A stretch of 64,000 nucleotides of DNA from Bartonella clarridgeiae ATCC 51734 (GTDB lineage Bacteria > Pseudomonadota > Alphaproteobacteria > Rhizobiales > Rhizobiaceae), in assembly GCF_000518185.1 (NCBI RefSeq), contig NZ_JADC01000011.1:1-64000 (forward strand), given 5' to 3'. How positions within the stretch are numbered: position 1 is the first letter of the stretch; each line of letters starts with the position of its first letter. Of this stretch, positions 9,976-20,092 are shown piece after piece. Under the pieces are notes generated by a model. That model did not search any database. It saw only the letters and a list, made by a program, of their open reading frames with translations, and was not told the DNA's origin. The translations under genes and the position numbers were made by a program.

Positions 9976-10189
9976 AAACTTGTTCTCCTTATTTTCGGCA
10001 TCATCATGAATCATGCCTTATTTTTAATATTCTTTCCGAAAATAAAATCTTAATTTCTTTTATTTTCTCTTTGTTTATCCCCCGGTATCTCTTTTTCAAT
10101 GGATCTTCGCCTCATTTCACTTTTAAGTATCGCTCTCTCTCTCAACTTATCTAAGATTTTTGTTCTCGCCTCTACCGCTCTGCGAATTT

Positions 10190-10879
10190 TTATTCCTCCT
10201 CCTGAGATTTTTTTTGAAGAGCATTGAGGTTAGCAAACACAGTATCAGCATCGAGATTTTTTTCGAAAGTTTTTTCAAACTCCATCTTATCGAAATTGAC
10301 ATTTTCTGTTACCGATGTAGGGAGGAGAGTCTGATCCCCTTCTACAGAAAGAGGAAGATTTTTTGCTGCTCGTTGCAATTCAAAATCTAAATCAATTTGC
10401 GAACAGAGCCCCAACCCTACAGGATCGAGAGGAACCAAATTATTACTGTTCCAATGTGTTCTATGACGAATTTGTTCAATAGTACTCTTTGTTGTCCCAA
10501 TCAATCGTGCGATTTGCACATCTTTTAATTCAGGATGGTTCAGCACTAACCATAAGATACCATTTGGACGATCTTGCCGTCGAGACAAAGGAATATAGCG
10601 TGCACCTTTGCGTTTAGTTTGAGGAATCCTCACTTTTGATTCAGATATTTTTAAGCGTGCATTTGCATCTGCTTCGACACGTGCAATCTCGCTACGTGTT
10701 AACTGCCCCGAACTAATAGGATTCAGTCCTCTAATTCCTTGTGCTGCTTCACCATCAGCAATTGCTTTGACTTCCAACACATGCAATTGACAAAACTCCG
10801 CAATCTGATCAAAAGAAAGCGCTGTATTATCCACTAACCACACAGCTGTTGCTTTGGGCATCAAAAGTTGTGTTGACAT
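10190..10879 (-). CDS. trcR: Cell cycle transcriptional regulator TrcR (DUF1013)
   Basis: A 229-residue member of the alphaproteobacterial DUF1013 family, named TrcR after work in alphaproteobacteria where it associates with RNA polymerase. Features seen: the N-terminal PKATAVWLVDNTALSFDQIA block, the GIRGLNPI segment, and a helix-turn-helix-like stretch LKDVQIARLIGTTKSTIEQI. The C-terminal 60 residues are acidic and variable. In the sequenced direction it would be transcribed towards pal, about 200 bp away. Function is taken from the family. Confidence 0.85.
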   Translation of the reverse strand: MSTQLLMPKATAVWLVDNTALSFDQIAEFCQLHVLEVKAIADGEAAQGIRGLNPISSGQLTRSEIARVEADANARLKISESKVRIPQTKRKGARYIPLSRRQDRPNGILWLVLNHPELKDVQIARLIGTTKSTIEQIRHRTHWNSNNLVPLDPVGLGLCSQIDLDFELQRAAKNLPLSVEGDQTLLPTSVTENVNFDKMEFEKTFEKNLDADTVFANLNALQKKSQEEE

Positions 10880-11199
10880 ATTTATTATATCCTTTTATCG
10901 GCCTCTTTTTGAGGCAAGTTACTGCCCATTTTGGAACTTTGGAGTGCTATGATTTTCCATCATAGAGGATTTTATTCACTCCTTCCAACAATAAGTTACG
11001 TATTACCATGAAATAATGATCTTTATAACCTGATTTTTGACCCACGACAAGAGATCTCTCTTATAGTGTGTGACGAGAATGTCTTTACCTTTGAGGAGAA
11101 TTTTCTTATAAAGATTTTCTTCATTTGCTTTATCCTTTTTTACGGTACCTTTGTCCCACGAAAAAGGAGCGTTTGATCACCCAAACAAAAAGGTAAGCC
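10880..11199. promoter_or_regulatory. Divergent promoter region trcR / yebC
   Basis: 320 bp between divergent genes. It contains several small dyads: GCCTC-TTTTT-GAGGC near 10900 close to the trcR start, TATGAT-TTTCC-ATCATA near 10950, and the palindrome AGAGATCTCT near 11050. Any could be an operator. I could not assign one to a known regulator. Confidence 0.35.
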
Positions 11200-11946
11200 A
11201 TGGCAGGGCATTCACAATTTAAAAATATTATGCATCGCAAAGGACGTCAAGATGCAATGCGTTCGAAAATATTCTCCAAACTTGCACGTGAAATTACGGT
11301 TGCAGCCAAACAGGGCTCTCCTGATCCGACAATGAATCCGCGTTTAAGACTCGCGGTTCAAAATGCAAAAGCACAATCAATGCCGAAAGATAATATTGAA
11401 CGAGCGATTAAAAAAGCCTCAGGTGGTGATGTCGAAAACTACGATGAAGTACGCTATGAAGGATATGGCCCTGGTGGGGTAGCCGTTATTGTTGAAGCCT
11501 TAACCGATAATCGAAATCGTACTGCTTCAAATGTCCGTGCTGCTTTTACAAAATCAGGAGGCGCTTTAGGGGAAACAGGTTCCGTTAGTTTTATGTTTAA
11601 TCGCATTGGTGAGATTATCTATAAATCTGAAGCTGGCACTCCTGACACCATTATGGACGCAGCAATTGAAGCAGGCGCTGAAGATGTACAATCTGAAGAA
11701 ATGGGCCATCATATTTTTTGTGCCTTTGAAGATATTGGTGAGGTTTCAAAAATCCTTGAAACTACACTTGGCGAAGCAGAATCGATCAAAACCATTTGGA
11801 AAGCGATAACCTTAGCACCAATTGATGAAGAAAAAGCGCTTTCTGTTTTACGTCTGATTGCAACCTTAGAAGAAGATGATGATGTGCAGAACGTTTATGC
11901 CAATTTTGATGTAAGTGATGAAATTTTAGCAAAATTGTCAGCTTAA
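11200..11946 (+). CDS. yebC: YebC/TACO1-family protein
   Basis: A 248-residue YebC protein, full length, beginning [19 protein letters not shown] and containing the [11 protein letters not shown] and [16 protein letters not shown] blocks of the family. Family members act as transcriptional regulators or, in recent work, help ribosomes through proline stretches. In many proteobacteria yebC stands directly before ruvC. Here ruvC is 8.3 kb downstream on the same strand, with other genes in between. A good AAAGG precedes the ATG. Confidence 0.95.
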   Translation: MAGHSQFKNIMHRKGRQDAMRSKIFSKLAREITVAAKQGSPDPTMNPRLRLAVQNAKAQSMPKDNIERAIKKASGGDVENYDEVRYEGYGPGGVAVIVEALTDNRNRTASNVRAAFTKSGGALGETGSVSFMFNRIGEIIYKSEAGTPDTIMDAAIEAGAEDVQSEEMGHHIFCAFEDIGEVSKILETTLGEAESIKTIWKAITLAPIDEEKALSVLRLIATLEEDDDVQNVYANFDVSDEILAKLSA

Positions 11947-12346
11947 TTCTTTATTTACAGAAAGAGGAAAAACACAAAAAGAAATTTTGCTATTAAGACG
12001 GAAGCTTGTTTGATCTCTTCATTAATATTAATTAAAGAGCCTTTAATTTAATATCCTGAAAACGGCATTATTTTTTAACATCCGTTTTTTACAGGTTTTT
12101 ATAGGCATCACTTTTATTCGATTGAGCCTCTTTTTTATTTTTGAATTTCTTCAAAGATTTTCTTTAAAGATCCTCTATGCTTTTTTATCATAGAGCTTAC
12201 GAACTTTCCATCATAGCCGCGCAACCTTGTTGACCAAGAATTAAATACCTACTCTTCTTTTCAAACAAGACCTGGACTTTCAAACAGAATCCGAATTCTC
12301 AAATAGGAGCTTTTGAAGGGTGAATATATTTTTATGATTTGAAATT
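11947..12346. other. Spacer between yebC and rpmE
   Basis: 400 bp between convergent genes, AT-rich, with no supported gene. It contains the probable yebC terminator at 12059-12090. Nothing else recognised. Confidence 0.4.
12059..12090 (+). terminator. Probable terminator of yebC
   Basis: Inverted repeat AAAACGG (12059-12065) and CCGTTTT (12082-12088) with a 16-base loop, ending in a run of six T. Located about 115 bp past the yebC stop and pointing the right way. The long loop makes it moderate. Confidence 0.4.
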
Positions 12347-12568
12347 TTAAAACCCAAGACCACCAAAGCGATTCTTAAACTTAGAAACGCGTCCACCACG
12401 ATCGACCAATGTCTGCGACCCTCCAGTCCATGCTGGATGGCTTTTTGGATCAATATCCAAATTAAGGGTATCCCCTTCTTTCCCCCATGTTGAACGCGTC
12501 ACATATCGGGTTCCATCAGTCATTACAACGTTAATCATGTGGTAATCAGGGTGAATATTGGGTTTCAT
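12347..12568 (-). CDS. rpmE: 50S ribosomal protein L31
   Basis: A 73-residue L31 beginning [19 protein letters not shown] and containing the [22 protein letters not shown] core. It has no cysteines, so it is the zinc-free form typical of alphaproteobacteria. It is divergent from the ABC exporter gene, the usual neighbour of rpmE in this order. The C-terminus ([10 protein letters not shown]) is normal. Confidence 0.97.
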   Translation of the reverse strand: MKPNIHPDYHMINVVMTDGTRYVTRSTWGKEGDTLNLDIDPKSHPAWTGGSQTLVDRGGRVSKFKNRFGGLGF

Positions 12569-12771
12569 ACGACAAACTTTCTGTTTTCACGCAACGAAAT
12601 AGCACCTTATAATTTTTATATATTTTTTAAGTGCGCTCTCTTTGTCTTTTTGTTACAATCGCTAAATTAAAATTTCAATAGCTGAGTGTGCATCAAAAAA
12701 CAAGTATTCAAAATCAAAATGCTTGAATCTATGAAAATTTTATCATCAACTCAATAAAGACGCAAAACCCC

Positions 12772-14628
12772 ATGAAATTCCTGAACCTCTCAGAAAAATC
12801 CAAAAAGCCTTTCGAAGCGAAACATTCTTTTTCTTCATTTTCCAGTTTTATTCCTTATATAAAGCGTTACAATTGCCTTATAATTTGCGCTTTTCTGTCT
12901 TTATTGGTTGCAGCTTGCGTCACTCTTGCTTTGCCTGTTGCTATTCGTCAAATGCTTGATCATGGTTTTTCCGATTCAAGCCACGGCAAGATTAATTTTT
13001 ATTTTGGTATTTTATTTGTATTAGCCTTTATGCTTGCTCTAGCTTCAGCCATCCGTTACTATTGTGTCATAACATTGGGTGAACGATTCATTGCTGATTT
13101 ACGGCGTGATGTTTTTCACCATATTCTGCAGCTTTCTCCTGATTTTTTTGATCATTCCCATTCAGGTGAAATTGTTTCACGTCTTTTAACGGATACAACC
13201 CAAATAAAATTAGCTGTAGGATCAACAGCCTCTACAGCATTGCGTCATCTTATTGTTGTGATTGGAGCCATTGTGATGATGGTTATCACAAACACAAAAC
13301 TGTCATTATTGGTTTTGTTTTCCATTCCTCTTATTGCTATTCCCTTGATTATTTTTGGACGCAAAGTGCGCACACGCACACGTACAACACAAGACCGCCT
13401 AGCAGAAGCCAATGCTTTAGCCTCTGAACAAGTAAGCGCCATTCGCACGGTCCAAGCTTTTACTGCTGAACAAGATATTTCTACACGTTTTTCAACACTC
13501 ATTGAACGTGTTTTTCAAACAGCCCGCACTTCTGTGATTCTTCGTTCGTGTTTCACTGGCTTTGCGATTTTTCTCGTTTTTAGTAGCGTTGTCGCAATTT
13601 TGTGGATTGGATCACAGGATGTTTTGCGTGACACCATGACAGGGGGAACTCTCGGCCAATTTGTTCTTTATGCGGTTTTTGCAGCAACAACTTTTGCGCA
13701 ATTATCGGAAATTGGTGCAGAATTAGTGCAAGCAGCGGGAGCAGCAGAACGTCTTGCTGAATTATTGCAAAAGAAACCCACCATTACAACGCCTGCATCT
13801 CCTTTATCACGTTCTCTTCCCATTCAAGGATCTCTTATTTTTGATCGAGTTCATTTCACCTACCCTTCCAGACCAGAAAAAAAAATTTTGCGCGATTTAT
13901 CCTTTTCTATCAAAGCAGGAGAAACCGTTGCCTTCGTTGGCCCTTCGGGTGCAGGAAAAAGTACTCTTTTTTCCCTTATTCTTCGTTTTTATGATCCTAC
14001 AAGTGGTCACATTCAGTTTGATGGCATTGACATTAACCGTCTTTCCCTTCATGATTTACGTTCTTCGATTTCCTACGTTCCTCAAGAAATCGATATTTTT
14101 GAAGGAACAGTTCGCGAAAATATAGCCTTTGGTGCTCACAATCCTCATCAAGAACAAATCATCGCTGCAGCCCAAGCCGCTAATGCATCTGAATTTATTG
14201 ACTCCTTACCAGAGGGTTTTGAAACTCAAGTAGGAGAAGGGGGCATCATGCTTTCAGGGGGACAAAAACAGCGCATTGGTCTTGCGCGAGCGATCTTGAG
14301 AAATGCTCCTCTCCTGTTGTTAGATGAAGCAACATCAGCTTTAGATGCAACGAATGAAAAGCTGGTGCAAAAAGCTTTAGAAGGCCTCATGAAAAATCGC
14401 ACAACCCTGGTCATTGCTCATCGTTTAGCAACGGTGTTAAAAGCAGATCGTATTCTTGTAATAGATCAAGGCTCTATTGTTGAAGAAGGAACCCATACAC
14501 AACTCATTGAGCAAAATGGAATTTATGCGCGTTTAGCTAAACTCCAATTTTCACCTGAACAAACCTCACAAAAAATTGAACCAAATGGACCTCATAAAAA
14601 TAAAAAAAGAAGATCCTCGAAAAAATAA
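12772..14628 (+). CDS. ABC exporter, fused membrane and ATPase domains (MsbA/MDR type)
   Basis: A 618-residue half-transporter. Residues about 25-325 form the six-helix exporter domain. Residues about 350-590 form the ATPase with Walker A GPSGAGKST, signature LSGGQKQRIGLARA, Walker B LLLLDEATSALD and switch IAHRLATV. It resembles the ABC-B multidrug/lipid A exporters that sit next to rpmE in rhizobia and brucellae. Substrate unknown. The C-terminus is basic (KNKKRRSSKK). A close RBS was not seen ahead of the ATG. Confidence 0.9.
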   Translation: MKFLNLSEKSKKPFEAKHSFSSFSSFIPYIKRYNCLIICAFLSLLVAACVTLALPVAIRQMLDHGFSDSSHGKINFYFGILFVLAFMLALASAIRYYCVITLGERFIADLRRDVFHHILQLSPDFFDHSHSGEIVSRLLTDTTQIKLAVGSTASTALRHLIVVIGAIVMMVITNTKLSLLVLFSIPLIAIPLIIFGRKVRTRTRTTQDRLAEANALASEQVSAIRTVQAFTAEQDISTRFSTLIERVFQTARTSVILRSCFTGFAIFLVFSSVVAILWIGSQDVLRDTMTGGTLGQFVLYAVFAATTFAQLSEIGAELVQAAGAAERLAELLQKKPTITTPASPLSRSLPIQGSLIFDRVHFTYPSRPEKKILRDLSFSIKAGETVAFVGPSGAGKSTLFSLILRFYDPTSGHIQFDGIDINRLSLHDLRSSISYVPQEIDIFEGTVRENIAFGAHNPHQEQIIAAAQAANASEFIDSLPEGFETQVGEGGIMLSGGQKQRIGLARAILRNAPLLLLDEATSALDATNEKLVQKALEGLMKNRTTLVIAHRLATVLKADRILVIDQGSIVEEGTHTQLIEQNGIYARLAKLQFSPEQTSQKIEPNGPHKNKKRRSSKK

Positions 14629-14820
14629 GCCTAAAGCCTCAAAAACGTGAAGAATATGGAACTATTGATTTTCGCTTCCCAGTCAAACACCTTGATCGAA
14701 AATTAAATGAAGAAAGCAAACCACTTGTATCCCTTTCACCAAGAACTTACTTTTACAAGAGCCTTACTTCTGTTTTCTCTGTACACAACTGTCTTCCTCC
14801 AGAAAAATCCACGTTTTAAA

Positions 14821-15612
14821 TCAAACTTCTTTTTTGAGAATTTTTTTTAATTCAGCATGAATAACCTCATTACCAGCAACGATATTTTTTTTCCCAAAAA
14901 TATCCTGTTCTCCATCTTTATCGCTTATAAATCCGCCTGCTTCACGAACCATCAAGAGTCCAGCAGCCATATCCCAAATTTGGAGATTATCTTCCCAAAA
15001 ACCATCAACCCTTCCAGCAGCCACATAAGCTAAATCAAGAGAAGCAGCTCCAAAACGGCGAATGCCAGAAACCTCAGCCATTACATTACGTAATTCCACC
15101 AAATAGTTTTCATGATTTGGGCGCCCCAAATGAGGTAATCCTGTAGCAATGATGCAATGTTCCAATTTGCGCCGTACTGCCACACGACAACGCCGATCAT
15201 TGAGGAAAGCCCCACACCCCCGTTCAGCAGTAAAGAGCTCATCAAGAATAGGATTATAAATAACACCTGCAACGATCTGTCCTTGACGTTCTAAGGCGAT
15301 CGAAACAGCAAAAAAAGGAAGACCATGCAAAAAATTTATTGTTCCATCCAGAGGGTCAACAATAAAACGATGTTGCGAATCTTCTCCGATGATTTCCTGA
15401 GACTCTTCCATCAGAAACCCAAATTTGGGTCGTGCTTTGCTCAACTCATTAAAAATAATTTTCTCAGCTTTGCAATCTGCTTGACTTACATAATCGGCAG
15501 GCCCTTTTAAAGACACTTGTAGATTTTGAACTTCACCATAATCACGCACCAAAGAACGGCCTGCTTTTATAGCGGCCTGCACCATAATATGCATGATTGC
15601 AGAATGAGCCAT
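14821..15612 (-). CDS. suhB: Inositol monophosphatase family protein
   Basis: A 263-residue Mg-dependent phosphatase of the IMPase/SuhB family. Metal-site motifs are intact: EESQEI (residues about 69-74), DPLDGTINFLHGLP, and WDMAAGLLMVREAGG near the C-terminus. It is likely to dephosphorylate inositol-1-phosphate or a related sugar phosphate. In other bacteria SuhB also joins rRNA antitermination complexes, which cannot be judged here. It starts 22 bp after the efp stop on the same strand, so it is probably co-transcribed with efp. Confidence 0.9.
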   Translation of the reverse strand: MAHSAIMHIMVQAAIKAGRSLVRDYGEVQNLQVSLKGPADYVSQADCKAEKIIFNELSKARPKFGFLMEESQEIIGEDSQHRFIVDPLDGTINFLHGLPFFAVSIALERQGQIVAGVIYNPILDELFTAERGCGAFLNDRRCRVAVRRKLEHCIIATGLPHLGRPNHENYLVELRNVMAEVSGIRRFGAASLDLAYVAAGRVDGFWEDNLQIWDMAAGLLMVREAGGFISDKDGEQDIFGKKNIVAGNEVIHAELKKILKKEV

Positions 15613-15634
15613 CTTTTTAACCTTTTATTTTTTC

Positions 15635-16207
15635 TTACCCCTTTTCACTTGCACGACGCAAATAAATCAACTCATTGGTATCCACGACAATCCGCTCGCC
15701 TGAATTAATGAAAGGAGGAACAAGAATGCGAATTCCATTTTCAAGAATGGCAGGTTTATAAGAAGAGGTGACTGTTTGCCCTTTGATTGCCGGATCAGCT
15801 TCAGAAATGGTTACAGTAACTTGATCAGGCAAAGATACCCCAATTGGTTTTTCTTGATAGAGCTCAACAGTCACAGTCATGCCATCTTTTAAGAAAGCAG
15901 CACGATCACCCACGAAATCTTTTTGCAATTCGAGCTGTTCATAGGAAAGTGAATCCATAAAAACCAAAACATCCCCTTGCTGATAAAGGAAAGTAAAATC
16001 TTTTTGTTCAAGTCGTACTCTCTCAACAGTTTCAGCGGCACGAAATCGTTCATTCAGCTTTGTTCCATCGATCACATTTTTCATTTCAACCTGATTAAAT
16101 GCGCCCCCTTTTCCTGGTTTAACGGCATTACATTTCACAACTGCCCATAAACCTCCTTGATGTTCAATCACATTTCCAGGTCGAATTTCATTTCCATTAA
16201 TTTTCAT
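15635..16207 (-). CDS. efp: Translation elongation factor P
   Basis: Binds stalled ribosomes and promotes peptide bonds at consecutive prolines. The 190-residue protein has the normal three-domain length, with the modification loop around [22 protein letters not shown] and the C-terminal [16 protein letters not shown] block. The Lys at the tip of the PGKGGA loop is the residue modified by EpmA in enterobacteria. GGAG precedes the ATG. It is followed by suhB. Confidence 0.97.
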   Translation of the reverse strand: MKINGNEIRPGNVIEHQGGLWAVVKCNAVKPGKGGAFNQVEMKNVIDGTKLNERFRAAETVERVRLEQKDFTFLYQQGDVLVFMDSLSYEQLELQKDFVGDRAAFLKDGMTVTVELYQEKPIGVSLPDQVTVTISEADPAIKGQTVTSSYKPAILENGIRILVPPFINSGERIVVDTNELIYLRRASEKG

Positions 16208-16338
16208 TATTCATCTCCAATTTTACTTTTGCAGAGGAGACCTCTTATTTTATTTTTTGCAAAAAACTGTTGCATTATTAATTCATTCAGTATTTTACAA
16301 AATCATAAAACTTTAGGTTATTTGGTTTAAAGACTGTC

Positions 16339-16370
16339 GGACTGTGTTTCCCGTCAAAACAGCCTTTTTT
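16339..16370 (+). terminator. Intrinsic-terminator-like hairpin facing the plus strand
   Basis: Plus-strand stem of nine pairs between 16339-16349 and 16356-16364, with single-base bulges at 16341 and 16346 and a six-base loop, followed by six T (16365-16370). It has the classical terminator shape, but the genes on both sides run on the minus strand. It may serve sel1 as part of a larger AGACT/AGTCT dyad, or it may end an unannotated plus-strand RNA. Confidence 0.4.
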
Positions 16371-17406
16371 AAAGTCTATGAACCAGTTTTCTTGCTTGCA
16401 GCATTGCTTTCTGAACCTGAGACTGATCCATTTCCTTGATCATAGTTTCAAGATCGGGAATATTTGCTTTTTGGCTTTTTGCAATCAAATACCATGCAGC
16501 AGCCATAATAGGATCCCCAGTTGTTCCAATTCCATCGCGATAAAGTCTTGCTAAATTAACCTGTGCGATCACAATATTTTTATTTGCATTGTCCAAAAGA
16601 AAATCAAAAGCACGTTGAAAATCTGTTTCTCCCCCACGTCCTTGCAGTAACCATTGTGCCAAAATAACTTGAGCCATTAAATGTTTATTTTGCGCTGCCA
16701 CTTCTAACAATTTGCGTGCATTATCATCATTTTTTGGTATTGTTAGAGTTCCTACAGAAAGAATTTTTGCGGCAGCGAAAGCTGCTTCAGAATCCCCCAG
16801 AGAAGCTCCTTTTAAGAACCATACTAGAGCCCGCTCTATGCTTTCATTTTCTTGATTTTTTACATCAACTTTCTCGGATTCTTTCTTTTCACGCAATGCT
16901 TTATAAAGGAGGATTTGCCCAGAATAAAAATAAGCTTCTCTGATCCCAGCATCCATTGCTTTTCGAATAAATTTTTCCGCAAGATCTACATTTTTTTCAG
17001 TGAAGGTTCCATCAAATAACATCAACCCATAGCGGAGCTGTGCTTGTGGTTCACCTTGTTTTGCAGCGCGTTCAAACCACGAAATAGCTTGTTTACCATC
17101 GATAGACGTCACATATCCTTCCATATACATTCGCCCTACCAAGGTTTGAGCAATTGGATCATTTTGCTTGGCCCGCGCAAGTGCTGCACGAAAAGCTTTT
17201 CCATAAAGGCCTTGGACATAATAATCATAGGCCTCATCATATTGCCCTGCTTCTAAGGGCGATACAATTTGTTGAGTTTTTTGAGTATTTTCCGCATTCT
17301 GAGAGATATCTACAATCTGCTCTCCCTGTTGAGCCTGCGTAGAACTTACAAGAGCCATTACAAACCCAATTGTTCCTAGAATGAATATCCCGTAAAATTT
17401 ACTCAT
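16369..17406 (-). CDS. Secreted Sel1-repeat (TPR-like) protein
   Basis: About 345 residues with an N-terminal signal peptide (hydrophobic core about 5-22, cut near AQA-QQ) followed by Sel1-type repeats. Typical units read AQTLVGRMYMEGY, AQLRYGLMLFDG, and AQVNLARLYRDGIG with MAAAWYLIAK. Such solenoids bind proteins. Role unknown, probably periplasmic. The ATG at 17406, 5 bp after the thiE-like stop and preceded by GGAGAGG, is preferred over the in-frame start at 17445. It is probably translated together with the thiE-like gene. Confidence 0.85.
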   Translation of the reverse strand: MSKFYGIFILGTIGFVMALVSSTQAQQGEQIVDISQNAENTQKTQQIVSPLEAGQYDEAYDYYVQGLYGKAFRAALARAKQNDPIAQTLVGRMYMEGYVTSIDGKQAISWFERAAKQGEPQAQLRYGLMLFDGTFTEKNVDLAEKFIRKAMDAGIREAYFYSGQILLYKALREKKESEKVDVKNQENESIERALVWFLKGASLGDSEAAFAAAKILSVGTLTIPKNDDNARKLLEVAAQNKHLMAQVILAQWLLQGRGGETDFQRAFDFLLDNANKNIVIAQVNLARLYRDGIGTTGDPIMAAAWYLIAKSQKANIPDLETMIKEMDQSQVQKAMLQARKLVHRL

Positions 17407-17411
17407 GACTT

Positions 17412-18086
17412 TCACCTCTCCGTACGTAGAGGGACGTTTTGACATTTTTCTTTCATCATATCAAGCACCCCAAAAGGATCATCATGCATAAAAATCATTT
17501 CTTCCACGGCAATAAACTCACAATTGGTTTCCAAAGCTTCATCAAAAAACGCGTATTCACTCCCCGTTTGAATAATGGCAGGAGTTTGCATAATCTCCGC
17601 CCACCATTGTGCCAACTGAATATTTCGAGGGTGTGGACGGGGGTTTTTATCAGCACCTAATTTTCCGAACAGGAGGTAATCAATTCCTGCTTCAGCAACG
17701 ACCATCGCAGAGTGACGATTCTGCAAATTTCCACAACCGATTATTTTCTGTTCTTTTTTCAAATTTTCGACACTCTTTTGGATATTCAAGTCGCCTTCTA
17801 CATGCAACCCATCGGCTTTGACCCGACCAACGACGCGGCTTTGCTCAGCAATAATCAGAGCTGCACCATTGTGCTGAATATCATGAACATATCTCTGCGC
17901 ACTCTTTTGCAAATGCTCTTCTCCCATTTTTTCCCCTTGCAAATCATACAAAATAACACAAGCAAAAGATTGCGTTTGCAAAATCTGACGAAATAAAACA
18001 GGATTGAATGTACGACGCACATCCACTGTTAGAATCAACTGAGGAAAAAGACATTGTACAATCGGCTTATTTTTTTGTTTTGTCAT
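17412..18086 (-). CDS. Thiamine phosphate synthase-like protein
   Basis: A 224-residue TIM-barrel protein of the ThiE/TenI group. Recognisable parts are the LILTVDVR first strand, the VKADGLHVEGDL segment at the place of the DGVHLGQ motif, IGCGNLQNRHSAMVVAEAGIDYLLFGKLG, and a final FIAVEEMIF strand. Several ThiE hallmark residues are changed, so catalysis is uncertain; in related species the gene next to fba is annotated in this way. It is followed by the Sel1 gene. A 17-bp tandem repeat lies just upstream. Confidence 0.65.
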   Translation of the reverse strand: MTKQKNKPIVQCLFPQLILTVDVRRTFNPVLFRQILQTQSFACVILYDLQGEKMGEEHLQKSAQRYVHDIQHNGAALIIAEQSRVVGRVKADGLHVEGDLNIQKSVENLKKEQKIIGCGNLQNRHSAMVVAEAGIDYLLFGKLGADKNPRPHPRNIQLAQWWAEIMQTPAIIQTGSEYAFFDEALETNCEFIAVEEMIFMHDDPFGVLDMMKEKCQNVPLRTER

Positions 18087-18097
18087 CCTTCATCTTT

Positions 18098-18131
18098 CAA
18101 CATGGCACTACACGCAACATGGCACTACACG
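18098..18131. repeat. 17-bp tandem direct repeat
   Basis: Two perfect adjacent copies of CAACATGGCACTACACG (18098-18114 and 18115-18131), just upstream of the thiE-like start and 78 bp before the OpgC-like start. It lies in the divergent promoter region and may alter spacing there. Confidence 0.9.
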
Positions 18132-18208
18132 ACTCAAAATTTAAAAATCATTCTATGGTCATGCTCTTTTAACAACAGACCATTTTTTGATATCTTAAGG
18201 GCTCTTTC

Positions 18209-19330
18209 ATGACATGCTCCAACACTTCTTCTCATCATAGTCCTCATACTCCCCGTGACACACGGATTGATGTTTGTCGTTCTTTAGCGCTGTTGACAAT
18301 TTTCATCAACCATATTCCTGGTACATTCTATGAGCATCTCACTCATAAGAATTTTGGTTTTTCTGATTCAGCAGAAATATTTGTACTTCTTTCAGGGATT
18401 TCACTTGGAATTAGTTTTCACACGCGTTGGTATAGACTGTCTTTTTCTTCTCTGAGTGGCAAACTTTGGCAGAAAGCTTTCCGTCTTTATAAGGCCTATC
18501 TCTTCACCAATTTTATTACCTTAGGTCTTTTTTGGGGAGCTTTTTCCCTCTGGAATTTAGAGCAATTCACCTCTATGAATAATGTAGGATTGTTTTTTAC
18601 AAAGCCCTTTCTTACATTTTTGAGTATTTTGAGCTTTGGTCACCAACTTGGTTATAATAACATTCTTTCTCTTTACATTGTTTTAATGATTTTTGCCCCT
18701 TTTGCGCTTTATTTGAGCTGTCGACACAAAGGGCTTCTTCTTTTCATCTCCTTCATTCTTTATTTTCTGTGTGGTCTTTACAGAATTGCTCCTCCTTCTT
18801 ATCCTCTTCAAGGACAGTGGTTTTTGAATCCTCTTTCATGGCAATTTCTCTTTGTGATTGGCTTCACAACTACTCTCTTTCTCAAAGAAGGAAAACCGAT
18901 TCCCTTTTGCCGTCCTTTATTGGCATTTTCCGTCATCTATCTTGTTTTTTCCCTATTATGGGTACGTTTAAACTGGTGGGAAAGTTTTAGTTCGCTTCAT
19001 TGGTCTTCCCCCTTGATTGATTTCAATAAAACTTTTTTAAGCCTCCCCCGTTTGTTGCATATTCTTTCCTTATCTTTTTTGATATTTTGTCTTCCTTGTC
19101 TTCATCAGAAGTTTTGTGTTTCAACACACCATCCTTTAGCGATTTTAGGGAAACAAAGCTTACCGGTTTTTGTAACCGGTACTCTTTTTGCGATGTGTGG
19201 ACAGATTTTAAAAACGGCGATGAGCAGTAGCTTTATGTCGGATACTCTTTTGATCATAAGTGGTATCAGCCTTCAATTTGTTATTGCTTATTATTATGAA
19301 AACAAAAGTGCGCGTCACACTTCATTGTAA
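18209..19330 (+). CDS. OpgC-family membrane protein
   Basis: A 373-residue polytopic membrane protein with about ten hydrophobic segments. The N-terminal part, RIDVCRSLALLTIFINHIPG followed by FGFSDSAEIFVLLSGISLGI, is the signature of the OpgC domain family. OpgC succinylates periplasmic glucans in some species. Whether this homologue does so is unknown. It is a single gene, divergent from the thiE-like gene. No close RBS was noted. Confidence 0.8.
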   Translation: MTCSNTSSHHSPHTPRDTRIDVCRSLALLTIFINHIPGTFYEHLTHKNFGFSDSAEIFVLLSGISLGISFHTRWYRLSFSSLSGKLWQKAFRLYKAYLFTNFITLGLFWGAFSLWNLEQFTSMNNVGLFFTKPFLTFLSILSFGHQLGYNNILSLYIVLMIFAPFALYLSCRHKGLLLFISFILYFLCGLYRIAPPSYPLQGQWFLNPLSWQFLFVIGFTTTLFLKEGKPIPFCRPLLAFSVIYLVFSLLWVRLNWWESFSSLHWSSPLIDFNKTFLSLPRLLHILSLSFLIFCLPCLHQKFCVSTHHPLAILGKQSLPVFVTGTLFAMCGQILKTAMSSSFMSDTLLIISGISLQFVIAYYYENKSARHTSL

Positions 19331-19456
19331 AAAACTTAGAAAGCCTTCTACTCCAATCCCATTAACCTTAGCGTAAAAACGACATTGCACAATAATTCTA
19401 AAAAAGGTATTTATTATCCTTCGGAGGCATTTTAAAAAAGAAATTTCCTATATTTT

Positions 19457-20014
19457 TTGAATGTTCCCAAGATTGTTTTAGTTCTGGAGTATACTGGTTT
19501 GAGCGTACATGAACGTCCACAAAATCAACCCATTGTCATGATTGAACATGATGCTTTTGAAACGGTGTTTGATCGTCTTTATGAAGAAACAATGGTTTTG
19601 ATTGAAGAGACAGCGGCTTATATTGATACAGAAGGCCGTTTAGCTGCCCGTGACCTTTCAATAGAGCTTTCTGAAATTTATGGTAAAGAAGCCATGTACT
19701 TAAGTACGCGTTTGATGCAAATTGCTTCTCAGCTTTTGTTAATTCGTGCAGAGCGCGAAGGAGAAATGTCGCCAGAACAAATTCAAAAAGAGATTGCAAA
19801 AGTTTCTCTTTATACCCCATCACTTGAATCAAAATCTGCAGAGTGGAAAGAATTACCAGAAGTTTTTCGCCACTTTGTAAAGCGTTCGCTCCGATTAGAA
19901 AAAAGAATGCGGCATATGAACTACGATAAAAAACACGCTTTACATACTTTATCCAAGAACAATCCAGTAAACAAACAGATTCAATTACTTAAAACGGCTT
20001 TTCAGCGCCTTTAA
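19457..20014 (+). CDS. rcdA: RcdA-like protein (DUF1465)
   Basis: A 185-residue protein of the DUF1465 family, to which Caulobacter RcdA belongs; RcdA is an adaptor that helps ClpXP degrade the cell-cycle regulator CtrA. Family features seen are FDRLYEETMVLIEETAAYID and LSTRLMQIASQLLLIRAERE followed by GEMSPEQI. The first 25 residues are atypical, and a start at the internal Met (MIEHDAFE, 19538) would give a more normal N-terminus. It is followed by a strong A/T hairpin terminator. Confidence 0.75.
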   Translation: MNVPKIVLVLEYTGLSVHERPQNQPIVMIEHDAFETVFDRLYEETMVLIEETAAYIDTEGRLAARDLSIELSEIYGKEAMYLSTRLMQIASQLLLIRAEREGEMSPEQIQKEIAKVSLYTPSLESKSAEWKELPEVFRHFVKRSLRLEKRMRHMNYDKKHALHTLSKNNPVNKQIQLLKTAFQRL

Positions 20015-20092
20015 GTATTTTCACTGCTTAATTTATCTATTCGACCTTCTCCCTCCATTTTTTCTTCATAAAAGCCTTTAAGCATTTTTTTC

